Positions 1-7,808 of a DNA stretch of 64,000 nucleotides are shown here, piece after piece. A program made the translations under genes and the position numbers. Every line of letters begins with the position of its first letter. Position 1 is the stretch's first letter. Origin of the DNA: Ancylomarina euxina (lineage in GTDB: Bacteria; Bacteroidota; Bacteroidia; Bacteroidales; Marinifilaceae); the NCBI RefSeq assembly GCF_003863355.1, contig NZ_QQWG01000010.1, forward strand, positions 62,001-126,000. The letters are read 5' to 3'. Under the pieces are notes generated by a model. It ran no database searches and had not been told where the DNA came from. It saw only the letters and a program-made list of their open reading frames with translations.

Positions 1-216
1 ATTGACAAAAGCAAAAATGCCTGGAAAAAAGCAATGAGCCAGGAAAATATGACTTGGCCACAAATTCAAGCCCCAGGAGCTGGTAAGGATATTATGAAAG
101 AATATCAGTTTAGTGGTATTCCTTATATCATCCTGTTGGATAAAGAAGGTAAGATTGTTGGGAAACAATTGCGTGGAAAATCTTTAACAGAGAAGTTGGA
201 ATCAATTTTTAAATAA
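1..216 (+). CDS. Thioredoxin-like (TlpA/DUF4369-type) protein, C-terminal fragment
   Basis: The frame is open from base 1, so this is the 3' end of a gene that starts outside the window; the ATG at 34 is internal. The residues read as the last third of a thioredoxin fold: a segment ending in 'YQFSGIPYIILLDKEGKIV', which carries the cis-proline (G-I-P) and the strand-turn-strand 'ILLDKEGKIV' typical of TlpA/ResA-like Bacteroidota proteins. The catalytic CxxC would lie upstream and cannot be seen. These proteins are usually exported thiol-disulfide proteins or lipoproteins. The stop is 5 bases before the next ATG, so it is probably cotranscribed with the SRPBCC gene. Confidence 0.75.
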   Translation: MDKSKNAWKKAMSQENMTWPQIQAPGAGKDIMKEYQFSGIPYIILLDKEGKIVGKQLRGKSLTEKLESIFK

Positions 217-221
217 GAGAG

Positions 222-746
222 ATGAAGAATACAAAACTAAAAATTGTTGTTCTCTTTTTGATGGTTTGTGGTATGTTTGGAAGTGTTTCGGCACAAATGA
301 AACCTGCTAAGATGTCACCCCCAAATACAAAGAGAGAAGTAACAATAAAGGCTTCAGCTGATGTTGTGTTTAAGCTTTTAGCTTCGCTTGAAAAAGTAGA
401 AGAATATGTACCAAGCTTGGTGAAATCTTCATTAGCCGATGGTCATGGTCTTGAAGCGGTTCGCGAAATGGTAATGGCAGATGGAAAGCCAAGGTTAGAG
501 GAGGTTCAAATTTATGATCCTGCTAACAAAACAATTGCGTTTAAGCCCTTCGATGAGTATTTACCTACAAAATACTTGTCGGTTTATTATAGAATAATAG
601 CACAAGGCCCTAATAAATGTAAGGTAAGTATGTCGGGTTATTTCAAGGCCAAAGAAGGGGAGTCTGAAGGTAAAATTATTAAGCAATTAGGTTCTGAGTT
701 TTCTCAGACATTAAATGGCTTAAAAGCTTATCTGGAAGCCAAATAA
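222..746 (+). CDS. Exported SRPBCC-family protein
   Basis: The 174-residue product begins with a clear signal peptide (positively charged MKNTKLK, hydrophobic stretch, cleavage near VSA-Q at residues 23-25). The mature part, with 'REVTIKASADVVFKLLASLEKVEEYVPSLVKS' split over residues 38-70, looks like the START/polyketide-cyclase (SRPBCC) helix-grip fold, which binds hydrophobic ligands. No catalytic residues can be assigned and no ligand can be predicted. It follows the thioredoxin-like gene by 5 bases and is followed by a strong hairpin terminator, so the two probably form the end of one transcript. Confidence 0.6.
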   Translation: MKNTKLKIVVLFLMVCGMFGSVSAQMKPAKMSPPNTKREVTIKASADVVFKLLASLEKVEEYVPSLVKSSLADGHGLEAVREMVMADGKPRLEEVQIYDPANKTIAFKPFDEYLPTKYLSVYYRIIAQGPNKCKVSMSGYFKAKEGESEGKIIKQLGSEFSQTLNGLKAYLEAK

Positions 747-764
747 AATTGACTAACTAAGAAT

Positions 765-812
765 AAAAGGTGAGAGTTCAATTATGAAGTTTTCACCTTT
801 TTTTATTTTTTT
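765..812 (+). terminator. Rho-independent terminator after SRPBCC gene
   Basis: Arms AAAAGGTGA (765-773) and TCACCTTTT (793-801) pair around a 19-base loop and run into a T-rich tract to about 812. It closes the plus-strand transcript ending at 746. Confidence 0.75.
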
Positions 813-986
813 ATGGTTCTCGCCGACTTTTAATCTAAAGAAGCAATCCCGATACTAGTTCCTCCCGTTCCCAGATCGTAATCGAAGGACAGTTTACATG
901 CCTACCTAATACAGCTTGCTTGTCATGCTCTGACTATATGCAAGCTGCTCATGTCGGGGTATGACTAGGTGATGAGAAGCTATTGA

Positions 987-1001
987 TCCCGATTTTCGGG
1001 A
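987..1001. repeat. Short palindrome TCCCGA-ttt-TCGGGA
   Basis: A perfect 6-bp inverted repeat in the 285-base gap between the SRPBCC and DUF6122 genes. A longer relative (TCCCGAAA/TTTCGGGA) occurs at 40509-40526. The rest of the gap (813-1031) shows no ORF or RNA gene that I can support. Confidence 0.4.
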
Positions 1002-1031
1002 ACAAAAATAGTGAGAGCCTAAAAGTAAAGC

Positions 1032-1373
1032 TTATTGACCTAAGAAACTGGTCCACAAACAATCTTGAAAATCGGTAAGCATATGCAGCAGTAAGCCAAT
1101 GGCTACGATTCTGACTTTGGGGAAGAAAACCATGATAAAATAGATTGCGATGGCGTAATAGGAGTGAAGGGGATGAAAACCAATACTGCATCGTCCTGCT
1201 TCAAATATGGGCGTCGCCAATAAATGATCTAAATCGACCAGCATGGTTGCCAGCATAATGAGCCATGCTTTTTTCCAGCTCTCTCTGAAGAAAGACCATG
1301 CTATAGCTCCTGGAAATAGAAGATGTAGGCTATAATGCGTTATAGTTTGAAGAATCTGTAGCAGTTCAGTCAT
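1032..1373 (-). CDS. DUF6122-family integral membrane protein
   Basis: The 113-residue protein has about three to four hydrophobic segments and the conserved polar features of the DUF6122 family: 'VDLDHLLATPIF' near residues 46-57, 'IGFHPLHSYYAI' near 64-75 and 'LLLHMLTDFQDC' near 94-105. The arrangement of buried Asp and His residues resembles membrane metal-dependent hydrolases of the YdjM/DUF457 type, so metal binding is plausible but inferred. The product is small and alone on the minus strand; the next minus gene upstream ends at 1467. A reading in the other minus frame (949-1191) is a shadow. Confidence 0.65.
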   Translation of the reverse strand: MTELLQILQTITHYSLHLLFPGAIAWSFFRESWKKAWLIMLATMLVDLDHLLATPIFEAGRCSIGFHPLHSYYAIAIYFIMVFFPKVRIVAIGLLLHMLTDFQDCLWTSFLGQ

Positions 1374-1412
1374 GTTTCCCCTTAGTTATTCATTTTAAGT
1401 TGAGTTTTGAGT

Positions 1413-1443
1413 CAAAAAAAAGCTATCCATTTTAGGATAGCTC
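1413..1443 (-). terminator. Terminator for the minus-strand TlpA-like gene
   Basis: On the minus strand AGCTATCC and GGATAGCT pair around a 6-base loop and are followed by eight Ts. It lies 24 bases past the stop of the gene at 1467-2909. Confidence 0.8.
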
Positions 1444-1466
1444 TTGTGTCGTAATTGATACGCTGT

Positions 1467-2909
1467 TTATGATTTTTCAGCTTTGCGCTTTCTTTCGTGA
1501 TCTAAAAAGCCTTTCAGATTTTCAATGTCCAAGCGTTTCGCAATTATCTTTTTATCCTTATCGAGCAGGTAGATGGTTGGGGTTGAATACACATCGTAGT
1601 ATATTCTAAAATTCGAATGATAATTTGGATCGTAACAGTTTACGAAATCGAACAGTTCATTCTCCTCTATATATTTTTGCCAAGCCTCTTTTTCTTGTTG
1701 CGTATAAATAGCCATGATTTGCACACCTAAATCTTTATAAGCATCGAGTATCTCAGGCTTTAAACGAGGTGTTACTTTCTTACAGTGTCCACAATCAGTC
1801 TCAAAGAAATACAGAACTGTATAGTTGGCATCTAACTCATGTAATTTTACAAACTCACCATCTATGGTTTCCAAAGCTAAATCCTGAGCTTTCATATCAA
1901 GTAAATTGTACTGAAGTTTAATAACTCGCTCTTTAATATTTGCCATTAGTGTTGAGTCAGCCCAAGTAGCCTGTCCACTTAAATAATATTTTCTTGCCAA
2001 ATCGACAAAGGCTGCATCTATGCCCATAATCTTCGATTTAATGGCATAGTTGAGTGCATATTGGGTGTAATATTGGAAACATTTTTTGTTAGGGCGAGCC
2101 TGCTCAATCAATTTAACGGATTCTTTTACAATGGAATCACGTGACTGGATCAGTATGTTTTCGAAGAAAAATTTCAATTTATCCTTTAGTAAAGGTGTGC
2201 GAAGAAACCTATCGTCAGCAGGAGTCAGATTCGATAGAAAGTGATCCTTTGTCCAAAGGTAATTTCTGAGTTTAATTTCTTTATCACGATCAGGAAAATC
2301 TGACGCAATAGAATCATTGAAGTCTGGTGCTTCAGGTGAAAGTGTAAAGTTGGCAAATTCGGAAACAAAGCTAGGCTTGGGAAATTTTTCGTTTAAAGTC
2401 TTGATATAGGCTTTAACTTCAAGATCTGCTTTCTTGAAAAGTTCTCGATATTCTGCCTTGGCTTTTTCATCCTTAAGCTTATCCTTATATTCTTCCTGAA
2501 GTTTTTTACTCGTCTCTGTTTTAGCTTTCATGAATTTCTGGAAATCGGCAAAAGCTTCACTCTCTTTCGAACCATTAATCACAAGCTTATTCACAAAATC
2601 GTTAGAATCAGATTTGATTGAGAACTCTTGATCCTCACCTATCAAAAGGTCGAAGTATTTTTGTGAAGGAAGATAGACCACATAGATGCCTTGATCTAAT
2701 AAGCTATCTTTCTTAAACAAACCAACACCATTGATGAGTTTAGTGGTATCATCGGCAAAAATTCGTCCGTCCAGATAGTGAGCAAGGTATGCAGAGCTGT
2801 CACTTACATTCTCAAGCTTAATATCAATTCTTAAATTTTGAGATTGTCCGTTTAAATTTCCTAAAACAATTGCTGAAAGCAGAATGAGAGATCTGTAAAA
2901 TAGTTTCAT
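1467..2909 (-). CDS. Exported TlpA-like thioredoxin-fold protein (DUF4369/DUF5106 type)
   Basis: The 480-residue product starts at the ATG at 2909, which directly begins a signal peptide (MKLFYRSLILLSAIVLG); an in-frame ATG at 2936 would add nine residues in front of it and is less likely. The N-terminal ~330 residues form a mostly helical and beta region like DUF4369/DUF5106, and the C-terminal ~150 residues form a thioredoxin domain with the redox pair C373-G-H-C376 and the cis-proline region 'YSTPTIYLLDKDKKII'. Family members are periplasmic or outer-membrane-anchored thiol-disulfide oxidoreductases in Bacteroidota. Their substrates are usually unknown. It is transcribed alone and followed by its own terminator. 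Confidence 0.75.
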   Translation of the reverse strand: MKLFYRSLILLSAIVLGNLNGQSQNLRIDIKLENVSDSSAYLAHYLDGRIFADDTTKLINGVGLFKKDSLLDQGIYVVYLPSQKYFDLLIGEDQEFSIKSDSNDFVNKLVINGSKESEAFADFQKFMKAKTETSKKLQEEYKDKLKDEKAKAEYRELFKKADLEVKAYIKTLNEKFPKPSFVSEFANFTLSPEAPDFNDSIASDFPDRDKEIKLRNYLWTKDHFLSNLTPADDRFLRTPLLKDKLKFFFENILIQSRDSIVKESVKLIEQARPNKKCFQYYTQYALNYAIKSKIMGIDAAFVDLARKYYLSGQATWADSTLMANIKERVIKLQYNLLDMKAQDLALETIDGEFVKLHELDANYTVLYFFETDCGHCKKVTPRLKPEILDAYKDLGVQIMAIYTQQEKEAWQKYIEENELFDFVNCYDPNYHSNFRIYYDVYSTPTIYLLDKDKKIIAKRLDIENLKGFLDHERKRKAEKS

Positions 2910-3176
2910 GTTTATTTTGATAGATGTAAATTTCAAAGTGGAAAATTACAAAATATTGAAATTAAAACAGCCATTCCAATGAATTGAAACGTCAATAATT
3001 GTTAATTGAATCATAAATTTGTGAGTCTGGCCTTACTTTGATGTCTCGAAAGTGCTAATTAGGCGGGTATTTACTTGCTTTTATTTTTTCATTTCATAGA
3101 TTATGCTGAGTCTTATTGATATCTAATAATCAATTGCTATTTTTAGGCTTTCAAAAAAACAAAACAATATTATAGC

Positions 3177-4466
3177 ATGACAAAAGAATTTCAAGCTACC
3201 CAATATAAACTGGAATCTGTAAAATCAGGAAAACGATTTGATGACGAAGGTTGGACTTTGGATGCACCAGGTGAATGTGATCCTTCATTGATTAGAGCAA
3301 TCTATGAGAAGAAACAATTGGAAGTTAAAGACAATTCAATGGGGATTTATAAGTTTTCTGACTGGTTGCCTATTCATAAAACTTTAGAAGGATCTTCAGC
3401 TCCAGCAACCTATAAAAGCGAAGGATTAGCCAAGTATTTAGGTTTGAATAATCTGTATATCACTTTTAGTGGCTACTGGCCAGAGAAAGGGGCCAATTTC
3501 CGCACTTGCTCTTTTAAGGAGACCGAAGCATATGCTGTTGGTGGACGTTTGAATTCAACTGATCAGGTTTTGGTTGTTGCTTCAGCCGGTAATACGGCCA
3601 GAGCTTTTGCTCGTGTTTGTTCCGATAATAATATTCCATTGCTATTATCTGTGCCTGAGGATAATTTGTCTGCACTTTGGTTCGATGAACCTATCAAAGA
3701 GAATGTTCGTTTAATTGCCACTAAATCGGGTAGCGATTACTTCGATGCGATTCACTTATCAAACTTAGCTTGTGCTTTGGAAGGCTTTGTGGCCGAAGGT
3801 GGCGCAAAAAATGTGGCTCGCCGCGATGGTATGGGAACAACCGTTCTTTCAGCGGTAAGTGAAATAGGTCAGATTCCTGATTATTACTTTCAAGCTGTAG
3901 GTAGTGGAACAGGGGCAATTGCAGCTTGGGAAGCTAACCTAAGATTTTTAGAAGATGGTCGTTACGGACAGAATAAGATGAAATTGATGGTTTCTCAAAA
4001 TGCGCCATTCCTTCCCATTCATGATGCCTGGAAAGCTGATTCTCGTGCCATGTTGCCTTTAGAGGATGAATTAGCTCGTAAACAAGTTGAGGAGATTGAT
4101 GCCAAAGTATTGTCGAATCGTAAACCTCCATATCCAATTGCTGGTGGTTTGTTCGACGCGATGAAAGATGCTGGAGGTGACGTTTTGGTTGCAAGCAATG
4201 AGGAATCTATTGAAGCTGGTAAACTTTTCCTTGAAACTGAAGGAAACGATATTCATCCAGCAGCAGCAGTGGCAGTGGCTACCTTGATTAAACAAGCCAA
4301 AGAAGGTAAGCTTGATAAAGATGCCTGCATCATGCTAAATATTACTGGTGGTGGTGAAGAGCGTATTAAAAGAGAAAAAGAGGTAACCTATCTGAAGCCT
4401 TCACATATTTTCGATATCGATGCAGATATGGAAACTGTAAAAGAGGTGCTGGAAAAGTTATTCTAG
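3177..4466 (+). CDS. Cysteate synthase-like PLP enzyme (threonine synthase superfamily)
   Basis: A 429-residue fold-type II PLP enzyme. The PLP lysine is probably K114 in 'TCSFKETEA', and the phosphate-binding loop is 'SAGNTARAFA' near residues 136-145, with a Gly-rich 'VGSGTGAIAAWE' loop further on. The N-terminal region (residues 1-70, 'DEGWTLDAPGECDPSLIRA') matches proteins I know as cysteate synthase in Bacteroidota, which make L-cysteate from phosphoserine and sulfite. In this phylum cysteate feeds capnine (sulfonolipid) synthesis by a cysteate fatty-acyltransferase and a reductase. No other capnine genes are visible in the window. A diverged threonine synthase is the alternative. Confidence 0.65.
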   Translation: MTKEFQATQYKLESVKSGKRFDDEGWTLDAPGECDPSLIRAIYEKKQLEVKDNSMGIYKFSDWLPIHKTLEGSSAPATYKSEGLAKYLGLNNLYITFSGYWPEKGANFRTCSFKETEAYAVGGRLNSTDQVLVVASAGNTARAFARVCSDNNIPLLLSVPEDNLSALWFDEPIKENVRLIATKSGSDYFDAIHLSNLACALEGFVAEGGAKNVARRDGMGTTVLSAVSEIGQIPDYYFQAVGSGTGAIAAWEANLRFLEDGRYGQNKMKLMVSQNAPFLPIHDAWKADSRAMLPLEDELARKQVEEIDAKVLSNRKPPYPIAGGLFDAMKDAGGDVLVASNEESIEAGKLFLETEGNDIHPAAAVAVATLIKQAKEGKLDKDACIMLNITGGGEERIKREKEVTYLKPSHIFDIDADMETVKEVLEKLF

Positions 4467-4521
4467 TCTTAAAAAGTTATTAAGGCTGAGTGAAACGAAG
4501 TCCGCCTCAGGCGGAATAAAG

Positions 4522-4551
4522 CCGCGAATCAAAAATATGATTCGCGGTTTT
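4522..4551 (+). terminator. Terminator after cysteate synthase-like gene
   Basis: A perfect 10-bp stem, CCGCGAATCA (4522-4531) with TGATTCGCGG (4538-4547), followed by Ts. A second perfect palindrome, TCCGCC-tca-GGCGGA, lies just upstream at 4501-4515. The stem can also serve the convergent minus gene ending at 4572. Confidence 0.75.
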
Positions 4552-4571
4552 ATTATAAGGTGATATCTGTG

Positions 4572-4949
4572 CTAAATTAATATTGAAATTTTCGGAATAA
4601 AGATAATTAGTCCAATAACTAAGGCCGTTAAGGCGCTCATCAATACGCCGGCAGCAGCTAAATCTTTTATTTTCTTGATTGAATCATTTTTCTCAGGAGA
4701 AATAAAGTCTGAAATATTTTCTATGGCTGAATTTATGATTTCGATTGTAATGACGAAGCCAATAGCAAAGCTTACGGCAAGCCATTCCATCATGGTTATA
4801 TCAAAGTATAATCCAGCTAGTATAACAGAAATCGCTGCGATTAAATGAACTCTGGCATTGTGTTCTTCTTTGATTAGTATTTTTAAACCATTGAAAGCGA
4901 AACCAAAGCTTTTGATTCTTTTCAAAATTGAGAACTTATTTTGTTTCAT
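4572..4949 (-). CDS. dgkA: Diacylglycerol/undecaprenol kinase family protein
   Basis: A 125-residue membrane protein with three hydrophobic helices and the DagK signature: 'EHNARVHLIAA' in the N-terminal amphipathic region, then 'EIINSAIENISDFIS' near residues 69-83 with the conserved Glu/Asn catalytic set, and 'KDLAAAGVL' near 95-103. These enzymes phosphorylate diacylglycerol or undecaprenol at the inner membrane and recycle lipid carriers for the cell envelope. The gene lies 22 bases beyond the glutaminase stop side (glutaminase starts upstream at 5886 and ends at 4972), so the start at 4949 is close to the end of glsA and cotranscription is likely. Confidence 0.9.
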   Translation of the reverse strand: MKQNKFSILKRIKSFGFAFNGLKILIKEEHNARVHLIAAISVILAGLYFDITMMEWLAVSFAIGFVITIEIINSAIENISDFISPEKNDSIKKIKDLAAAGVLMSALTALVIGLIIFIPKISILI

Positions 4950-4971
4950 ATGATTTAGATTTAATGCATTT

Positions 4972-5886
4972 CTAGAATATTGACAATTCTGACTTGGTTG
5001 TTAGCATTTCCAAAGCTAATATACCTTTATAGGAGTTTCCTTTTTTATTTAAACGAGGACTCCAGACAGCGACCGAGTATTTTCCCGGGTGGATAGCTAC
5101 AATACCGCCTCCAACGCCTGATTTTCCTGGTAAGCCTACCTTGAAAGAAAACTCACCAGCTTCGTCGTAAAAACCACAGCATTGCATAATGGCATTGATA
5201 CGTTTCGATTGACTAGTTGTTATTATTCGTTCATTCGATGAAGGAATACAGCCGTTATTAGCGAAAAGCAGGAAGGTTTTAGCTAATTCCTCACAAGACA
5301 TTTCAATGGAACAGATATCGTAATAAAAATCCAATACCTCTTCAATAGGGTTTTCTATATTATCAAAAGACTTCATCATATTGATGAGTGCAGCATTTCT
5401 ATAGCCATGAGCCTTTTCTGATATCGCTATTTTGGAATCGCAATTTATTTCCGAATTATCAGCGATGTGTCTAATAAAGTCTAGGAATTCTTCCTTTGGC
5501 TTATCAAGATGGCTTATTAGAATATCGCAGATAACAATGGCACCTGCATTTATAAAAGGATTACGAGGTATCCCCTTTTCGTATTCAAGCTGAACTAATG
5601 AATTGAATGGTGTGCCGGAAGGCTCGACGCCAACACGTTCCCATATTCTCACCCCTACGGTTTTAAAGGCCAAACATAAGGACAGCACTTTGATGATACT
5701 TTGGCAGGAAAATTTCTCCTGATGATCGCCCATACCGTAATGAATACCATCAATAGAGAAAAAGTGAATGCCGAATTTATCAGGATTGATATTTGCTAAC
5801 TCAGGTATATATGAGGCTAGCTGACCTTTGTCTTCTGTTTGCGATAGGTCATTGTAAACCTCTTGCAGAATTGTTTTGAAATCCAT
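4972..5886 (-). CDS. glsA: Glutaminase A
   Basis: A 304-residue serine-dependent beta-lactamase-fold glutaminase, the normal length for the family. The S-x-x-K catalytic motif is in 'SCQSIIKVLSL' near residue 63, followed by 'GIPRNPFINAGAIV' (substrate-binding Asn/Ala) and 'GLPGKSGVGGGIVAI' near residues 252-266. It hydrolyses L-glutamine to glutamate and ammonia in the cytoplasm. It probably shares a transcript with the diacylglycerol kinase gene 22 bases downstream. The upstream 172-base gap contains a low-complexity GATG/GTGG-rich stretch discussed in the findings. Confidence 0.92.
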   Translation of the reverse strand: MDFKTILQEVYNDLSQTEDKGQLASYIPELANINPDKFGIHFFSIDGIHYGMGDHQEKFSCQSIIKVLSLCLAFKTVGVRIWERVGVEPSGTPFNSLVQLEYEKGIPRNPFINAGAIVICDILISHLDKPKEEFLDFIRHIADNSEINCDSKIAISEKAHGYRNAALINMMKSFDNIENPIEEVLDFYYDICSIEMSCEELAKTFLLFANNGCIPSSNERIITTSQSKRINAIMQCCGFYDEAGEFSFKVGLPGKSGVGGGIVAIHPGKYSVAVWSPRLNKKGNSYKGILALEMLTTKSELSIF

Positions 5887-5924
5887 TTTATATTGAATAA
5901 TGTACAGGGTAAAAGTAATGAATT

Positions 5925-6002
5925 AGTTGATGCGGTGGTGAGAGGATGTGTAGATATGATGATGTGCGGATTTGGTGGTGTGTTAATGTGATGACGGGGT
6001 GA
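5925..6002. repeat. GATG/GTGG-rich low-complexity repeat, copy 1
   Basis: A purine- and TG-rich stretch between the glsA start and the MFS gene end, containing 'GTGAGAGGATGTGT' followed by 'AGATATGATGATGTG'. Nearly the same two blocks recur on the opposite strand at 12005-12064. Confidence 0.4.
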
Positions 6003-6058
6003 TTTAATTCGCAAGTAGCATATTGCTTCGACTTTCTTACTTTTCAACCTTTTGACTT

Positions 6059-7288
6059 TTATTCCTTTTTTCGATAACTAATAAAGCTTGCAAGTAGCAG
6101 GAGAGTAGACGAGACTATAACCAGAGCAATACCAATTCCCCAGATATCAGCAAAAATGCCAAATACGAAGGCTATAGCAGCTGAAAAAAGCGTTCGTAGT
6201 TGCGACTGTGATGAATATACTGAGGTGAGAAGTTCATTTGGCACATTATCAGCAACAAATGCTGTTAATATGGGTTTTCTAATATTTTCGATGATAAATA
6301 TAAAAGTGAATGCGACAAAAGCCCAAATCCATATTTCGTAGATAAAGAAAACACCGCAAGCCAAACCAAAGAATAAACCTAAAAGGAGTGTCTTTCTGGT
6401 AAGATTTGTAGGTGCTTTTTTTAGAATAACAGATGAATACTGCGAGGCATACGCTGTGAGCAAATAAATAAGGAAGTAAAGCATTCCAATGACAATTCCA
6501 TTTTGGTTTTCTATTCCAATACCTTTAATATTAGGAAGAAGTAATGCAATCCCCAGCATGATAGCTTGAATATAATCCTTTAGAGCTTTAAGATAGGCGG
6601 TGTGAAAAGCAGAGGTACTAACTAGTTTTAAAACCGATTTCTGCTTCAATACACGATATAAAGCCTGAAAGTTATTAACGAATGATCTTTCGTCCTTATT
6701 CTTCTTTTTCTCTGATCGATCAATCTCCGATGGATAACTTAAAATAAGAAGGAAGTTAATGGCGTATGGAATAACAGAATAGATGAATATATTCTGATAG
6801 TTACCATCAATAAAAATTAACATACCCGCTATAAGAGCAGATATAGCCGATCCTCGTTGTGACCATGAGCGGGTATGTCCATAGTATTCCGATTTAAAAT
6901 TTGCCCAATTGTTCAACTTCAAATAATCCATCATCATGCCTTTATGAGAGCCAGAACGGAAAGCATCAGCTATTCCGAATATGATAAAGGCGAATAGATA
7001 AAGCCAGAAATTGATAGAAAGCCAAAAGATAAGAAAAGAGAGTATGAAGATGAAAAGTGCAGCGGCAAGTGATTTTTTCCTACCATATATATCTGCAATT
7101 AAGCCAGATGGGATTTCGAAAAAATTAGTGAGAATTTCTCTTGCGGCATATAGTATTCCGATTTGAGTATAGGTCATCCCTTTATCTATTAGAAACAGAA
7201 TTAAAAAGGCATCGAAAAATCTTAGATTTTTAAGAAATCCATAGGCACAAAACTTTCTATACTGACTGTCTTTTATTTGAGGATTCAT
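6059..7288 (-). CDS. Major facilitator superfamily transporter
   Basis: About 12 hydrophobic helices over 409 residues, starting from the ATG at 7288 ('MNPQIKDSQYRKF'), which leads straight into the first membrane helix 'LRFFDAFLILFLIDKG'; an ATG at 7342 would add 18 residues and cannot be excluded. The MFS signature loop between helices 2 and 3 reads 'GLIADIYGRKKSL', and the conserved 'PSGLIAD' precedes it. The family spans drug, sugar and peptide transport, so the substrate cannot be inferred. The neighbours (glutaminase, carboxyltransferase) give no clear hint. The gene is transcribed alone, divergent from the tandem carboxyltransferase gene. Confidence 0.8.
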   Translation of the reverse strand: MNPQIKDSQYRKFCAYGFLKNLRFFDAFLILFLIDKGMTYTQIGILYAAREILTNFFEIPSGLIADIYGRKKSLAAALFIFILSFLIFWLSINFWLYLFAFIIFGIADAFRSGSHKGMMMDYLKLNNWANFKSEYYGHTRSWSQRGSAISALIAGMLIFIDGNYQNIFIYSVIPYAINFLLILSYPSEIDRSEKKKNKDERSFVNNFQALYRVLKQKSVLKLVSTSAFHTAYLKALKDYIQAIMLGIALLLPNIKGIGIENQNGIVIGMLYFLIYLLTAYASQYSSVILKKAPTNLTRKTLLLGLFFGLACGVFFIYEIWIWAFVAFTFIFIIENIRKPILTAFVADNVPNELLTSVYSSQSQLRTLFSAAIAFVFGIFADIWGIGIALVIVSSTLLLLASFISYRKKE

Positions 7289-7342
7289 GAGGATCGGATA
7301 CAAATTGTCTTTATGGAGTACAAAATAGGGAATGATTTTCAT

Positions 7343-7808
7343 TTCAACTATTAGGATTTTTGAGAAAGAGAGAATTGTGAATATTTTTTCAATATGTTCT
7401 TGAACATTCTTCAGAATCTCTTCACGAATATAATACTAAAGCGACCAGTGATTGTATTAACAATATGTAGAAGTGGTTAAGTATGTATTTATGTTCTTAA
7501 ATACAGATGATATTAAACTGTTTATGAACCATTTGAGTTGAATTACTGTAAAACCACATGTTTGTCGATATCGATTGCAATAAATAGTCTTTATTAATGA
7601 AAAAAATCATTAATGATAAAAGTCATGAAAATCCCTATTAGCAGGTATTGTACAACATAGAGTGATTAATGCTGAATTATTTCTTCAATACGAAAATGTT
7701 TATAAATTTGAATTCGAAATTCAAACAGGATATGCTGTTTTGATATCACGAACGGACATAATATAATTAAGCGCAGTGTTTTTTGCGTTTATAATCAAGT
7801 TTAGGGAT
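7343..7808. other. Intergenic region between divergent genes
   Basis: An AT-rich 466-base divergent control region between the MFS gene and the tandem carboxyltransferase gene. I see no ORF, RNA gene or exact TTG-N19-TAnnTTTG promoter in it; promoters for both genes must lie here. Confidence 0.4.

Noticed and set aside
949-1191. Minus-strand 80-residue frame overlapping DUF6122
   Set aside because: A shadow in another frame of the DUF6122 gene.
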